Positions 5,696-12,792 of a stretch of DNA of 14,455 nt are shown piece by piece. The translations under genes were made by a program, and so were the position numbers. The stretch is from assembly GCA_934276635.1 (NCBI GenBank), contig CAKQTH010000018.1, positions 1-14,455 of the forward strand, in the 5' to 3' direction. The notes under the pieces are model-generated. The model was not told where the DNA came from. It worked only from the letters and a program-made list of their open reading frames with translations, and did no database searches. Position 1 is the stretch's first letter, and each line of letters begins with the position of its first letter. Source of the stretch: an uncultured Alphaproteobacteria bacterium. Lineage in GTDB: Bacteria > Pseudomonadota > Alphaproteobacteria > RF32 > CAG-239.

Positions 5696-7113
5696 TATAC
5701 CGTTCCTTCCCAAAAGCCATAAGTTATGCGGCGCGCGACCTGCACCACATCATATGTGTTAAACAATGTAATCAAAACCAAAACAATGCTGACAAACAGC
5801 GCAATGTATATGCCGCTGTCCACACGGTCAAAATTGTGTTTTCGGGGTTCGAAATACATCGCCTTTATCAGCCGGACATACCCCGAGGCAAGCAGTCCGA
5901 GCGGAATCAGCACCGGCAGTATCAAAACATAATCTTTGCCGGCAAACAGCTGATTTACAATATAAAACCTGCCGAGAAAACCTAGCAGCGGCGGCGTTCC
6001 GAGCAGCGAAAGCACAAAAATCAGCACTGCCGCAGTTATATACGGCAAAACCTGATATGTGCCGGCTATACCGGAAATTGTTTCGGTATATTCCCCGCGG
6101 TTTTTGAAAGCGTACAGAGCAGCATAAACCCCGAACATTGCAAGTGTGTATATAACCAAATACACAAACGCGCTCAACACCGCAAAAGACTGCATATACG
6201 ACATTATCAGAAGCACAACTCCGAAATGATACATTGTACTGTATGCAAACATACGACGCAAATTGTTTTCTCTTCCAGCAGCCAAAGCTCCGAAAAACAT
6301 TGACATTACGGCAAACGAAAACAGCACCGGACTCAACATCTGATATATCGGCATCAGCGCGTCGTGCATCAAAATGCTCAGCGATGAAAACACCGCAAAC
6401 ACCGGCACCAGCATCAAATATCCACCGACCGGAAGAATTGCTTTTTCTGAAAGATTGTCGTTCCAAAAATGAAGCGGAAACATCATCAACATATGCAGAA
6501 GCGGCAAAATCTGCGCCGACAGAGCCAAAAACATCTTTATATCAAGCTGATAGTTCTGCAGATATTCGTTTATTTTGCCGTATTCTCCGCTGCCGGCAAC
6601 CAAAGATACATATACGGCGCCGAGCAGCGAAACAACCGTTACAAAAGCCGCGGAAACCGCATATATTTCATATGCGCACTCTTTGCATTCAACTTTTTGA
6701 AAACAATACATAAGTCCGAAAATCGCGATATAGCAGCCGGAAAGCGACAACAAATTTGCCGCCGAGCTCATCACTCCCAACGCCAAAGCCAGCAAAATTC
6801 CGATAAAACAATACGAAAATCCGCTGAGTTCCTTGCCTGCGAACCATTTGTACGACATAAAAAACCAGGCCAGAGAAAGCGCATATATTACGGTTTTTAT
6901 CATCGTTACATATGAGTTGCCGGCAAAATATTGCGGCATATAGGTTTTGTTATAAAAAATAAGCCCGCACAGCAACGCCGCGGCCAAACAAACTTTTGTC
7001 AGTCCGAAATAGTCTTTCGGCGATTTTTTTCCGCAAAAATGCATTGCGGCCAGCCCCGCGGCTCCCAGCAGCATTATGATATCAGAAAAAGCATATACCA
7101 ATATTTCAAGCAT
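5695..7113 (-). CDS. nuoN: NADH-quinone oxidoreductase subunit N, divergent
   Basis: A 472-residue membrane protein with about 14 hydrophobic segments, placed as NuoN, an antiporter-like proton-channel subunit of complex I. Family marks are NNLRRMFAYSTMYHFGV (283-299) and LLGTPPLLGFLGRFYIV (370-386). Position at the end of a nuoL-M-N run and before birA supports the name. Compared with E. coli NuoN as I remember it, the charged channel residues are replaced: Ile near 130 for the TM5 Glu, Glu149 for Lys, Met210 (with His207 close by) for the TM7 Lys, and Arg382 for the late Lys. ATG 7113 follows GGCGGAGA; nuoM ends 15 bp upstream. Overall similarity is low, so a related antiporter-like role is possible. 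Confidence 0.85.
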   Translation of the reverse strand: MLEILVYAFSDIIMLLGAAGLAAMHFCGKKSPKDYFGLTKVCLAAALLCGLIFYNKTYMPQYFAGNSYVTMIKTVIYALSLAWFFMSYKWFAGKELSGFSYCFIGILLALALGVMSSAANLLSLSGCYIAIFGLMYCFQKVECKECAYEIYAVSAAFVTVVSLLGAVYVSLVAGSGEYGKINEYLQNYQLDIKMFLALSAQILPLLHMLMMFPLHFWNDNLSEKAILPVGGYLMLVPVFAVFSSLSILMHDALMPIYQMLSPVLFSFAVMSMFFGALAAGRENNLRRMFAYSTMYHFGVVLLIMSYMQSFAVLSAFVYLVIYTLAMFGVYAALYAFKNRGEYTETISGIAGTYQVLPYITAAVLIFVLSLLGTPPLLGFLGRFYIVNQLFAGKDYVLILPVLIPLGLLASGYVRLIKAMYFEPRKHNFDRVDSGIYIALFVSIVLVLITLFNTYDVVQVARRITYGFWEGTV

Positions 7114-7128
7114 TTTATGTTCTCCGCC

Positions 7129-8544
7129 TTACAACACAAACCATAGCGGCTTTATAAACGACATACACAGCAAAACCGCAACGGCGGCCATACCCAAAAA
7201 GCGCAGATTTGAGATATCTTCCACACAGTCGGAATTGACATTGTTTTCGCCCTTCAGCCGATAAAACTCCATCAGCAGCGATGCCGAAACAAAAAACATC
7301 GACAATACAACAGCCAATCCGATATAAAGGTTGTGATTAAATATCTCCGCAAGCATAATAAAATTGTTCATAAACAACGACGAAAGCGGGAGCCCGATTG
7401 CCGCCAATATCATAAACGATGCAATCATCAAAAGTTTGGGCATCTTGCACAAAACAGAGCTTTCGTCGCCGCCGTCCGCCCTTCTTTCAACATACGAATT
7501 TACGACCGACAGCACCGCTACAATCAACAGATATGAGAACAAAGAATATGAAATATTCGACATCAGGCTGCTTGTCGGCAGAAAAATTCCCTGCAGATAA
7601 AACAAATAATAAATCGTCATATAGGCAAAAAGTTTATATTGCATATCGCGATTGACCATTCCGATAACAGCAATAAACAGCATCGTCACCACGCCGATAA
7701 TCTCCATCAGATAGATATATTGCGAGCTTATAAACGGAATCACATTCGGCCAAAAGCGCACAAATCCGTATATTCCGGTAAGCGGCATCAGCCCGACGAC
7801 AATAAACACCAGCGGATTTTTCAAATTTGAGTGCACCGACGAAATAAAATAATGAAACGGCCAAATCGGAATTCTCGACAGGAAAGAAACCAAAATTCCA
7901 CCCCAGACAACAAACGCAAGCCAGCCCTCAAAATGCAGCCGCTGGATATTGTTCAAAGAAATATTTTCATTTTCAAGCGAATATATCAGCATTGTCGATA
8001 TAAACAAAAACATCGAGCCCAAAAGGTTATATGTCAAAAAGCGAAACAGCGATGTCTCTTTTCTGATGCCGCCGAACATACCGATAAGCATAAAAATCGG
8101 CAGCAGCATAGCCTGAAAAAAGATATAAAACGAAAACATATCGGCGGCCACAAAAAATCCGTTTATCATACTCAGCGCCGTCAGCGAAAACACCATAATA
8201 TAGCGCATATCCTTTTGTTTTTGCGATATTCCGATAAATCCAATTAAAAATGCAAGATTAACCGCCAAAATGATTATCATTGAAAAAACATCTGCGCCGA
8301 GCACGATTTTGAGCTCCGGATTTTCTATCCAGACATATTCTTCGACCAGTTGCAAAAACTTTGACGATATATTCATATTTTCAAAAATGTGCCAAATCAA
8401 CACGATATCCGCGGCCACAGTCAGCGAACCGACATTCAGCACATTAAAATTGCGCTCGGTTATATCCGTGTTTTTTGCACTGAGCACAAACAAAACGCCG
8501 ATTAGCGGAAGGCAGACAAGCAGCAACAAAAGCGGATAGTTCAT
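7129..8544 (-). CDS. nuoM: NADH-quinone oxidoreductase subunit M, divergent
   Basis: A 471-residue polytopic membrane protein matching NuoM through FYIFFQAMLLPIFMLIGMFGG (139-159), RIPIWPFH (224-231), GIYGFVRF (257-264) and IGLPLSSLFMNNF (383-395). NuoM is one of the three antiporter-like proton pumps of complex I. The normally invariant TM5 glutamate (E144 in E. coli) is Gln144 here, read from CAG. The TM7 lysine is Arg224, no lysine stands before GIYGF, and the TM12 glutamate of GEF is Asn394. ATG 8544 is chosen because a GGAG site lies just upstream, inside the end of nuoL; the frame itself opens further upstream, within nuoL. One base separates it from the nuoL stop. Confidence 0.88.
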   Translation of the reverse strand: MNYPLLLLLVCLPLIGVLFVLSAKNTDITERNFNVLNVGSLTVAADIVLIWHIFENMNISSKFLQLVEEYVWIENPELKIVLGADVFSMIIILAVNLAFLIGFIGISQKQKDMRYIMVFSLTALSMINGFFVAADMFSFYIFFQAMLLPIFMLIGMFGGIRKETSLFRFLTYNLLGSMFLFISTMLIYSLENENISLNNIQRLHFEGWLAFVVWGGILVSFLSRIPIWPFHYFISSVHSNLKNPLVFIVVGLMPLTGIYGFVRFWPNVIPFISSQYIYLMEIIGVVTMLFIAVIGMVNRDMQYKLFAYMTIYYLFYLQGIFLPTSSLMSNISYSLFSYLLIVAVLSVVNSYVERRADGGDESSVLCKMPKLLMIASFMILAAIGLPLSSLFMNNFIMLAEIFNHNLYIGLAVVLSMFFVSASLLMEFYRLKGENNVNSDCVEDISNLRFLGMAAVAVLLCMSFIKPLWFVL

Positions 8545-8545
8545 A

Positions 8546-9958
8546 TTATTTCTCCTGCAAATAAAAAGACGCGGCAAATATGAGCAATGACGCCGCCGCA
8601 AACAACAATCCGACAAGCCATGAAGACTTTCTCATTTTTTCAACAAAAGAAGATGTGATATTTCCGGCCGCGCTGACCGAACCGACAATCTGTCTTTCCA
8701 TAATCATAAAATCTACCATTACCCAAAGGCCGCGGCCTAAAATCAATATCGGGCGAACCAGCAAAATATCGTAAAGCCGGTCAAAAAATGTGTTCTTTTG
8801 CAAAAATGCATACCGATAGAAAAATTTGACATATCCGGCCAAAAGTAAAAATATACAGATTGCACCTTCAGTCCCCGCTTCCGCCGGCTTGCCGTTTTTA
8901 TAGGCATCAAACGAGGCAAATGCCCACAGCGCGAGCAAAACCGCGCGAACAACAATCGACGGCAGCTTTTTGTGCACCATCAGCGCCAAAGATGTAAAAA
9001 AGCCAGAAATCAACAACAAAGATATTTTTTCGCCATATACGCCGTCCTGAATAAAAATATACACGATCAGCGAGTGAAGCAGCATATTAAAATAAACGAT
9101 TTTTTGATTCGTTCCGGCAACTGCGATTCCTCCGCAAAATCCCCAGATTGCACTCGCCGCCAGCATAAAATTGAGAATCGGCAGAGAATATGAAGAAATC
9201 TGCAAAAGCTGATAAATTTTTATCAACGCAAAAATTCCGGACATTACCCCAGATACGGAAATCACGAACAAGATTTTATAATTTTTGATGTTTTTAAGGT
9301 CAAGCAGCGCGCCCTGAAACATAAAGAATCCGCTTTTTACAAAAATAAAAAGCAGAGTCGCGATTGCGACAAAGTCTTTGTGCCGTCCGAGTTTGTTATA
9401 TGAAATCACCGTATCAAGCCCGAAACTGCGCAATTTTCCTTGCAACATTGCAAATATCATCAACAACCCGATATCCGCCAAAAGGCAATAAAAAACATAT
9501 CTTTTGGCCGGAATGATGTTTTTAATCAGCATAACGCTTATAATGTCAGCCATACAGATGCAGGTCAGCAGCTGCGCCAGATTGTTGCTGCAGACAAGCG
9601 CAGTCATCGCCGCGGCATTAAGCGCGGTCAGGGAACAGAATCGGCGAATCCCCTCTTCTTTCGGTAAAAATGCGGCAATCAGCGCAAAAACCAAAGAAAT
9701 TGCGTATATCGGCAAAAGCTGCAAATATGCAAGCGGAGTAGAATCGATGTTTATATTTATGCGATATTTCGGAAGCCTCATCCACGAAAAAGAAAATGTA
9801 TCGGCTGTTTTGGCCTCAAATGCCTCAAAAAACACGACAAAAAGCGCTGCAAACACGCAAAAAAACAAAAAAGATGCAATTTTTTTGTGCTTATCAACCG
9901 CAGGAGCAGCGAAACAAATTCCGGTTATCAACAAATAAAAAAATAAATTTTCCAGCAT
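8546..9958 (-). CDS. nuoL: NADH-quinone oxidoreductase subunit L, short and very divergent
   Basis: A 470-residue membrane protein, clearly shorter than the usual 600+ of NuoL. The best evidence is its C-terminal part: FFDRLYDILLVRP (391-403), then LGRGLW and a final membrane helix, equivalent to the NuoL lateral helix and TM16. One channel lysine seems kept (Lys208 in FVKSGFFMFQ). The TM5 glutamate and the LIHAATM histidine of normal NuoL are not seen. It is the first gene of the run: no nuoK, nuoJ or other nuo gene precedes it. ATG 9958 is preferred to TTG 10000 because a candidate promoter would start transcription near the TTG. Neither start has a Shine-Dalgarno sequence. Confidence 0.8.
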   Translation of the reverse strand: MLENLFFYLLITGICFAAPAVDKHKKIASFLFFCVFAALFVVFFEAFEAKTADTFSFSWMRLPKYRININIDSTPLAYLQLLPIYAISLVFALIAAFLPKEEGIRRFCSLTALNAAAMTALVCSNNLAQLLTCICMADIISVMLIKNIIPAKRYVFYCLLADIGLLMIFAMLQGKLRSFGLDTVISYNKLGRHKDFVAIATLLFIFVKSGFFMFQGALLDLKNIKNYKILFVISVSGVMSGIFALIKIYQLLQISSYSLPILNFMLAASAIWGFCGGIAVAGTNQKIVYFNMLLHSLIVYIFIQDGVYGEKISLLLISGFFTSLALMVHKKLPSIVVRAVLLALWAFASFDAYKNGKPAEAGTEGAICIFLLLAGYVKFFYRYAFLQKNTFFDRLYDILLVRPILILGRGLWVMVDFMIMERQIVGSVSAAGNITSSFVEKMRKSSWLVGLLFAAASLLIFAASFYLQEK

Positions 9959-10003
9959 TTTTATACAAAAAAACAAATTAAAAACAATCTTCAAACTCAA
10001 GAG

Positions 10004-10031
10004 ATAGTAACAGATAAATCAAAACAAACAA
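10004..10031 (-). promoter_or_regulatory. Candidate promoter of the nuoL-rnj operon
   Basis: On the minus strand TTGTTT (10026-10031) and TACTAT (10004-10009) are 16 bp apart, placing initiation near 9997. The surrounding 9959-10070 is extremely A+T rich and contains no gene. Confidence 0.4.
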
Positions 10032-10070
10032 ACAATAAATGATTTTTTTTAACTTTTTTATTTTTTTTAG

Positions 10071-10099
10071 TTGACTAACATAATTTTATCCTATATAAA
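10071..10099 (+). promoter_or_regulatory. Promoter of tRNA-Lys
   Basis: TTGACT (10071-10076), a 17-bp spacer and TATAAA (10094-10099) predict a start near 10106, eleven bases before the tRNA. It diverges from the nuoL promoter. Confidence 0.75.
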
Positions 10100-10116
10100 G
10101 ACCCTCGAAAAATGAT

Positions 10117-10192
10117 GGGCCCGTAGCTCAGTCGGTAGAGCATTTGACTTTTAATCAAAGGGTCATGGGTTCGAATCCCGTCGGGCTCACCA
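10117..10192 (+). tRNA. tRNA-Lys (anticodon TTT)
   Basis: Full cloverleaf. The acceptor stem is GGGCCCG/CGGGCTC (one G-U pair), the D-arm begins GCTC, and the anticodon stem TTTGA/TCAAA carries loop CTTTTAA, giving anticodon TTT. The T-arm is GGGTTCGAATCCC. Discriminator A and an encoded CCA end at 10192. The 3' end plus the following A-rich bases is duplicated downstream. Confidence 0.97.
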
Positions 10193-10216
10193 ATAAAAAA
10201 CCTCTCCTTGCGAGAG
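10187..10216. repeat. 30-bp direct repeat, left copy, at the tRNA-Lys 3' end
   Basis: It begins with the last six bases of the tRNA (TCACCA) and covers the first part of its terminator. It is identical over 30 bp to 11499-11528. Direct repeats starting inside a tRNA 3' end are the usual trace of site-specific integration, but no integrase is present in the window. Confidence 0.8.
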
Positions 10217-10224
10217 GTTTTTTT
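10197..10224 (+). terminator. Terminator after tRNA-Lys
   Basis: The stem AAACCTCTC/GAGAGGTTT (10198-10206 with 10212-10220) with loop CTTGC is followed by T residues. The stem is flanked by A and T tracts, so it could work in both directions. Confidence 0.88.
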
Positions 10225-10376
10225 GTGGGCTTTTGAGACCGGTGGGGTTCGAACCCATGAGAAATGGGTTCGACTACAAGCGAAAGGCAGACGCGAGTAT
10301 GCCGGTCGGCCTTGCCGATGAGCGCCGTGAACGCAGCAAAGCGGAGTAATCTCGTCGCGTTGCGCCAGCAACGACA

Positions 10377-10395
10377 CGGGCTCACCAATAAAAAA
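10377..10395 (+). repeat. Copy of the tRNA-Lys 3' acceptor strand plus CCA
   Basis: The 19 bases match 10182-10200 exactly: the 3' acceptor strand, discriminator, CCA and ATAAAAAA. The rest of the tRNA body is not present at the correct spacing, so this is a partial duplication and not a second tRNA gene. Confidence 0.85.
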
Positions 10396-10427
10396 AAGCA
10401 CCTTGAATGGTGCTTTTTTTGTTGGTG
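10383..10427. terminator. Palindromic hairpin terminator, copy 1
   Basis: The stem AAAAAAAGCACC/GGTGCTTTTTTT (10391-10402 with 10409-10420, loop TTGAAT) is flanked by CACCAA (10383-10388) and TTGGTG (10422-10427), which also pair. It should terminate on both strands, including transcripts of the small minus-strand gene to the right. Confidence 0.8.
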
Positions 10428-10536
10428 ATAACCGGATTGTTTGCAAGAAAACGAGCGACAGCGAAGTTATCGCGCAATTACAATCCAAGTGCCCGACGAG
10501 TTCTTAGCGAAAAGAAATGAGCTTAGAACTCTAGAC

Positions 10537-10573
10537 ACCAACGCACCTTGAATGGTGCTTTTTTTTGTTGGTG
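10537..10573 (+). terminator. Palindromic hairpin terminator, copy 2
   Basis: Same GCACC-TTGAAT-GGTGC stem (10543-10547 with 10554-10558), here followed by eight T residues, and the same CACCAA/TTGGTG flanks. The following bases GTTGGTGATA-CCG also match copy 1, so a unit of about 145 bp was duplicated. Confidence 0.75.
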
Positions 10574-10656
10574 ATAGCCGATTTGCCAGTGAGCAAGAAA
10601 CGGCAGCGTAACGCAGCGAATGGTTGTAAATCAATTGATCCTACATCAATGTATGT

Positions 10657-10920
10657 TTATGATAACATCATATATATGATGAAAAATCTCCACCAACGAT
10701 TGATTTTTCCGAAATTTGGAAGTTTTGCCGTCAATGGTGTTATTAAATAACTTAAAATGACAGAAATTCTCGCTGTAGATAAGTTTTCACTATAATTATT
10801 TAAGTCGGTTATTGATGCTACATAGGTATATATATACGCATTTATTGCCGGCAGAATGATAATCACAGCCGCAAAAATCAGAACTTCTTTGATAAAAAAT
10901 TTTATTCTTTCTTTATTCAT
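10657..10920 (-). CDS. Small membrane protein of unknown function
   Basis: An 87-residue protein with a basic N-terminus, a strong membrane helix (about 10-35, VLIFAAVIIILPAINAYIY), a polar middle part and a second weaker hydrophobic stretch (about 49-62). I recognise no family. ATG 10920 is preceded by AAAGGAAA at suitable spacing, which supports a real gene. It lies 44 bp downstream of the TGA-interrupted ORF in the same orientation, so the two may share a transcript. It sits inside the segment framed by the 30-bp direct repeats, and its A+T-rich codon use fits a recent acquisition, though it is too short to judge. Confidence 0.6.
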   Translation of the reverse strand: MNKERIKFFIKEVLIFAAVIIILPAINAYIYTYVASITDLNNYSENLSTARISVILSYLITPLTAKLPNFGKINRWWRFFIIYMMLS

Positions 10921-10964
10921 TCTATTTCCTTTTATAGTGATATTAGCAAAAATAAATCAAAAAA

Positions 10965-11291
10965 TCAACGTATCATTTTACCGGTTGCATCATATTTTTC
11001 TTTTCCAGGATATTTATAGTCAAAATAATCCTGCACTTTTTTCTGTGTTTCCTTGTCATATTTATAACTAGTGCTTTTCATAACAGTATTAACATCGCTT
11101 TCAGACCAAGTTCTTACGTCGCGTTTTTTAATATCCCAAGAACGCACTTCTTCATCTTCTCCTTTATTGAGGCTTTTAATGTCAAAAAAGCCTTCATCAT
11201 CATCTCAGATTTTTTTATCAGCATAATTTAAAAGCTTTTTTGTGCCAAATTTTAGTCCTTGTTTTATTGCTGTTGCTACTAAATTTATCAT
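10965..11291 (-). pseudogene. Small ORF interrupted by one in-frame TGA
   Basis: From ATG 11291, which has a good AAAGGAG site, the frame reads 28 codons, meets TGA at 11205-11207, then continues in the same frame for 79 codons to a TGA stop at 10965. The joined product would be 108 residues: a hydrophobic/basic start (INLVATAIKQGLKFGTKKLL), an acidic middle and a charged C-terminus with the YKYPGKEKYDATGKMI stretch. No family is recognised. All larger genes in the window read through without internal TGA, so a changed genetic code is unlikely. A nonsense mutation, a sequencing error or readthrough are the options. The downstream part alone could start at GTG 11147. Confidence 0.6.
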
Positions 11292-11320
11292 ATTTTATTT
11301 CTCCTTTTTATAAAATTTAA

Positions 11321-11346
11321 AAACAAAAAAACACGGAAAAACCGTG
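11321..11346 (-). terminator. Minus-strand hairpin with T tract ahead of the broken ORF
   Basis: CACGG-AAAAA-CCGTG (11332-11346) read on the minus strand is followed by a T-rich run. It lies 30 bp before the AAAGGAG site of the interrupted ORF, so it either ends transcription from the right or acts as a leader attenuator. Confidence 0.55.
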
Positions 11347-11363
11347 CGTATTTCAATTACATC

Positions 11364-11397
11364 ACAAAAAAAGGATTAGCTTTAGGCACACTAATCC
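11364..11397 (-). terminator. Minus-strand terminator, GGATTAG stem
   Basis: GGATTAG (11373-11379) pairs with CTAATCC (11391-11397). On the minus strand the stem runs into seven T residues. It probably ends transcripts of the kinase-like gene on the right that pass the hairpin at 11512. Confidence 0.7.
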
Positions 11398-11498
11398 CCC
11401 GTAACATCTTGCCTTATATCATATTTTTCTTTAAAAGTCAAGGATTTTATTCCTATTCGCGTGTGCTTATTTCCGGCTCGTAATTTGCTTACTTTGCA

Positions 11499-11528
11499 TC
11501 ACCAATAAAAAACCTCTCCTTGCGAGAG
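11499..11528. repeat. 30-bp direct repeat, right copy
   Basis: Identical to 10187-10216, i.e. the last six bases of tRNA-Lys and part of its terminator. No tRNA body precedes it. It lies just downstream of the kinase-like gene. Confidence 0.8.
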
Positions 11529-11534
11529 TTTTTT
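11511..11534. terminator. Terminator hairpin of the right repeat copy
   Basis: CTCTC/GAGAG with loop CTTGC, flanked by A6 on the left and T6 on the right, can act in both directions. It lies 13 bp after the end of the minus-strand kinase-like gene. Confidence 0.65.
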
Positions 11535-11546
11535 ACAGCAAATACC

Positions 11547-12020
11547 TTATTCGCCTTTGTGATAAACAACATCTAAATGTTCTTCTTGTTTAATAGGGGT
11601 ATATCTGCTCAAATTTTCATCGAAAAATTTTGCATCAACGGAAAGCTCCTGTTGTTCTTTTGCCCTGTTTAATGTCCGCATTCTGGCAGTTTCTATGCTG
11701 CAGCAGATTTGATGCCAAACAACAGATGCATTTAGTTTATGCGCCGTTTCCATAACATATTTTCTGTCTTCTGTGCCCCACGAGCCGGCATCATAAATCA
11801 CATCTTGACCATTTTGCAAACATTTTTCCATTTCTTTCCAAATATATGCATTTAAATGTTCGGCTTTTTTCATAAAATCAGATCCTACATCAGTTCCGTA
11901 CATCTGAACCATAAGCTTGTCTGGCGTAAAGCGTTTAGCTTTATATTGAGTTTCCAGCTTTTTTGCCAGAGTTGTCTTTCCGAAACCGATGTAACCGCAC
12001 AAAGAATGAATTATCGGCAT
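11547..12020 (-). CDS. P-loop kinase-like ATP-binding protein (AAA_33 type)
   Basis: A 157-residue cytoplasmic protein with a Walker A motif GYIGFGKTT (9-17), a conserved Asp34 (TPDKL) placed like the catalytic base of polynucleotide-kinase-like enzymes, a hydrophobic strand ending in Asp77 (DVIYDAG) and lid-type arginines (ARMRTLNR, 112-119). Such proteins phosphorylate small molecules, nucleic-acid ends or drugs; the substrate cannot be told from sequence. ATG 12020 follows a GGAG site. It lies 18 bp downstream of the GrpB-family gene, so the two probably form an operon. Length and motif order are normal for short members of the family. Confidence 0.8.
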   Translation of the reverse strand: MPIIHSLCGYIGFGKTTLAKKLETQYKAKRFTPDKLMVQMYGTDVGSDFMKKAEHLNAYIWKEMEKCLQNGQDVIYDAGSWGTEDRKYVMETAHKLNASVVWHQICCSIETARMRTLNRAKEQQELSVDAKFFDENLSRYTPIKQEEHLDVVYHKGE

Positions 12021-12038
12021 AAAAATTTTCTCCTGTTG

Positions 12039-12611
12039 TTATATCTTATTTTTTAAAATACCCTCGTTGGCAAAATCATACTTTTGCGCTTTTTCTAAAA
12101 TATCCTGAATAAAATCATTTTTCGCAGCAGTATATTTTTTCCGCTCATTTTTGTATTTTTCCGCAATTTCTTTTTTCAAGCGCTCATATTGTTCGGCGCT
12201 TTTACGATGCGTCAATAAATAGTCTCTGAAAAGAATTTGATTGCGCCAAAAAGTGCTTCTAGCAACTTCTATATGAATGTAGTGTGTCCTGCATTCGGGC
12301 GGGCCTTTTCTTGCCAGAATTTCACCCTTATCATCTATCGAATCTTTAACATCATAGCCGTTATTTGATAAAATCGGAATTAAGGCATACAACACATCTT
12401 TTGTTTGAACTGCCACGGCAATATCCAAAATCGGTTTAGCATACAGTCCCGGAATCGATGTGCTGCCGATGTGCTCTATCGCAAGAATACGGCCTTTGAG
12501 CAATGTTTCAAGCCGTTTTTTCTCTTTTTCAAATTCTGTAACCCATTCCGAAGAATACGGAACTATGACCACTTTATCTTTATCCAATCCCAACATATTT
12601 TTTACCGACAA
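12039..12611 (-). CDS. GrpB / UPF0157 family nucleotidyltransferase-like protein
   Basis: A 190-residue protein of the GrpB family, which has a nucleotidyltransferase-like fold and no firmly established reaction. Seen here: KVVIVPYSSEW (13-23), the core EHIGSTSIPGLYAKPILDI (46-64) and a THYIHIEV motif followed by NQILFRDYLLTHR, all typical of the family. The open frame reaches a TTG at 12692, but a strong GGAGGA site (12619-12625 on the complement) stands eight bases before TTG 12611, so that start is preferred; ATG 12596 is the alternative. It precedes the P-loop kinase-like gene by 18 bp. No promoter is clear in the gene-free stretch 12612-12792. Confidence 0.83.
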   Translation of the reverse strand: MSVKNMLGLDKDKVVIVPYSSEWVTEFEKEKKRLETLLKGRILAIEHIGSTSIPGLYAKPILDIAVAVQTKDVLYALIPILSNNGYDVKDSIDDKGEILARKGPPECRTHYIHIEVARSTFWRNQILFRDYLLTHRKSAEQYERLKKEIAEKYKNERKKYTAAKNDFIQDILEKAQKYDFANEGILKNKI

Positions 12612-12792
12612 ATAAAGGTCCTCCGGGCAATTTATAAAAAATCCTTCTTCCCTGATTAACCTGCTCGACCAAAAATTTTTCGTCTTTAACAATTATTGCT
12701 TTTACGGAATACCTGAAAATATTATTTCCAATACAATCGCTCCACTATGTTATATGAGACAAACTATAAACGCTAAATACTTTAAAAACAAC

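Larger units (their letters stand above)
10225..10656. other. Gene-free, repeat-rich region after tRNA-Lys
   Basis: About 430 bp without a credible gene. Contents in order: a 10-bp inverted repeat built from the T-arm-like motif ATGGGTTCGA (10249-10258 with 10264-10273, same motif as tRNA 10165-10174); small GC-rich stems near 10300-10370; a 19-bp copy of the tRNA-Lys 3' end (10377-10395); two related CACC-hairpins; an imperfect stem GTTCTTAGC/GCTTAGAAC (10500-10529); and a GGATTGT/ACAATCC pair (about 10434-10485). Open frames on the minus strand here are tRNA antisense translations. Confidence 0.6.

Noticed and set aside
5581..5985. Long + strand frames opposite birA and the nuo genes
   Set aside because: They are shadows of strongly supported minus-strand genes and lack start signals.
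10075..10488. Minus-strand frames containing GIRTHDPLIKSQML-like peptides
   Set aside because: This is the well-known antisense translation of a tRNA gene and its partial copies, not a protein gene.
10965..11291. Reassigned UGA codon in this organism
   Set aside because: The other genes in the window have no internal TGA and use TGG for Trp; TGA serves as a stop here. A single interrupted small ORF does not support a code change.
12612..12792. N-terminal extension of the GrpB protein to TTG 12692
   Set aside because: The strong GGAGGA site fits TTG 12611 exactly, and the extra 27 residues are not part of the family.
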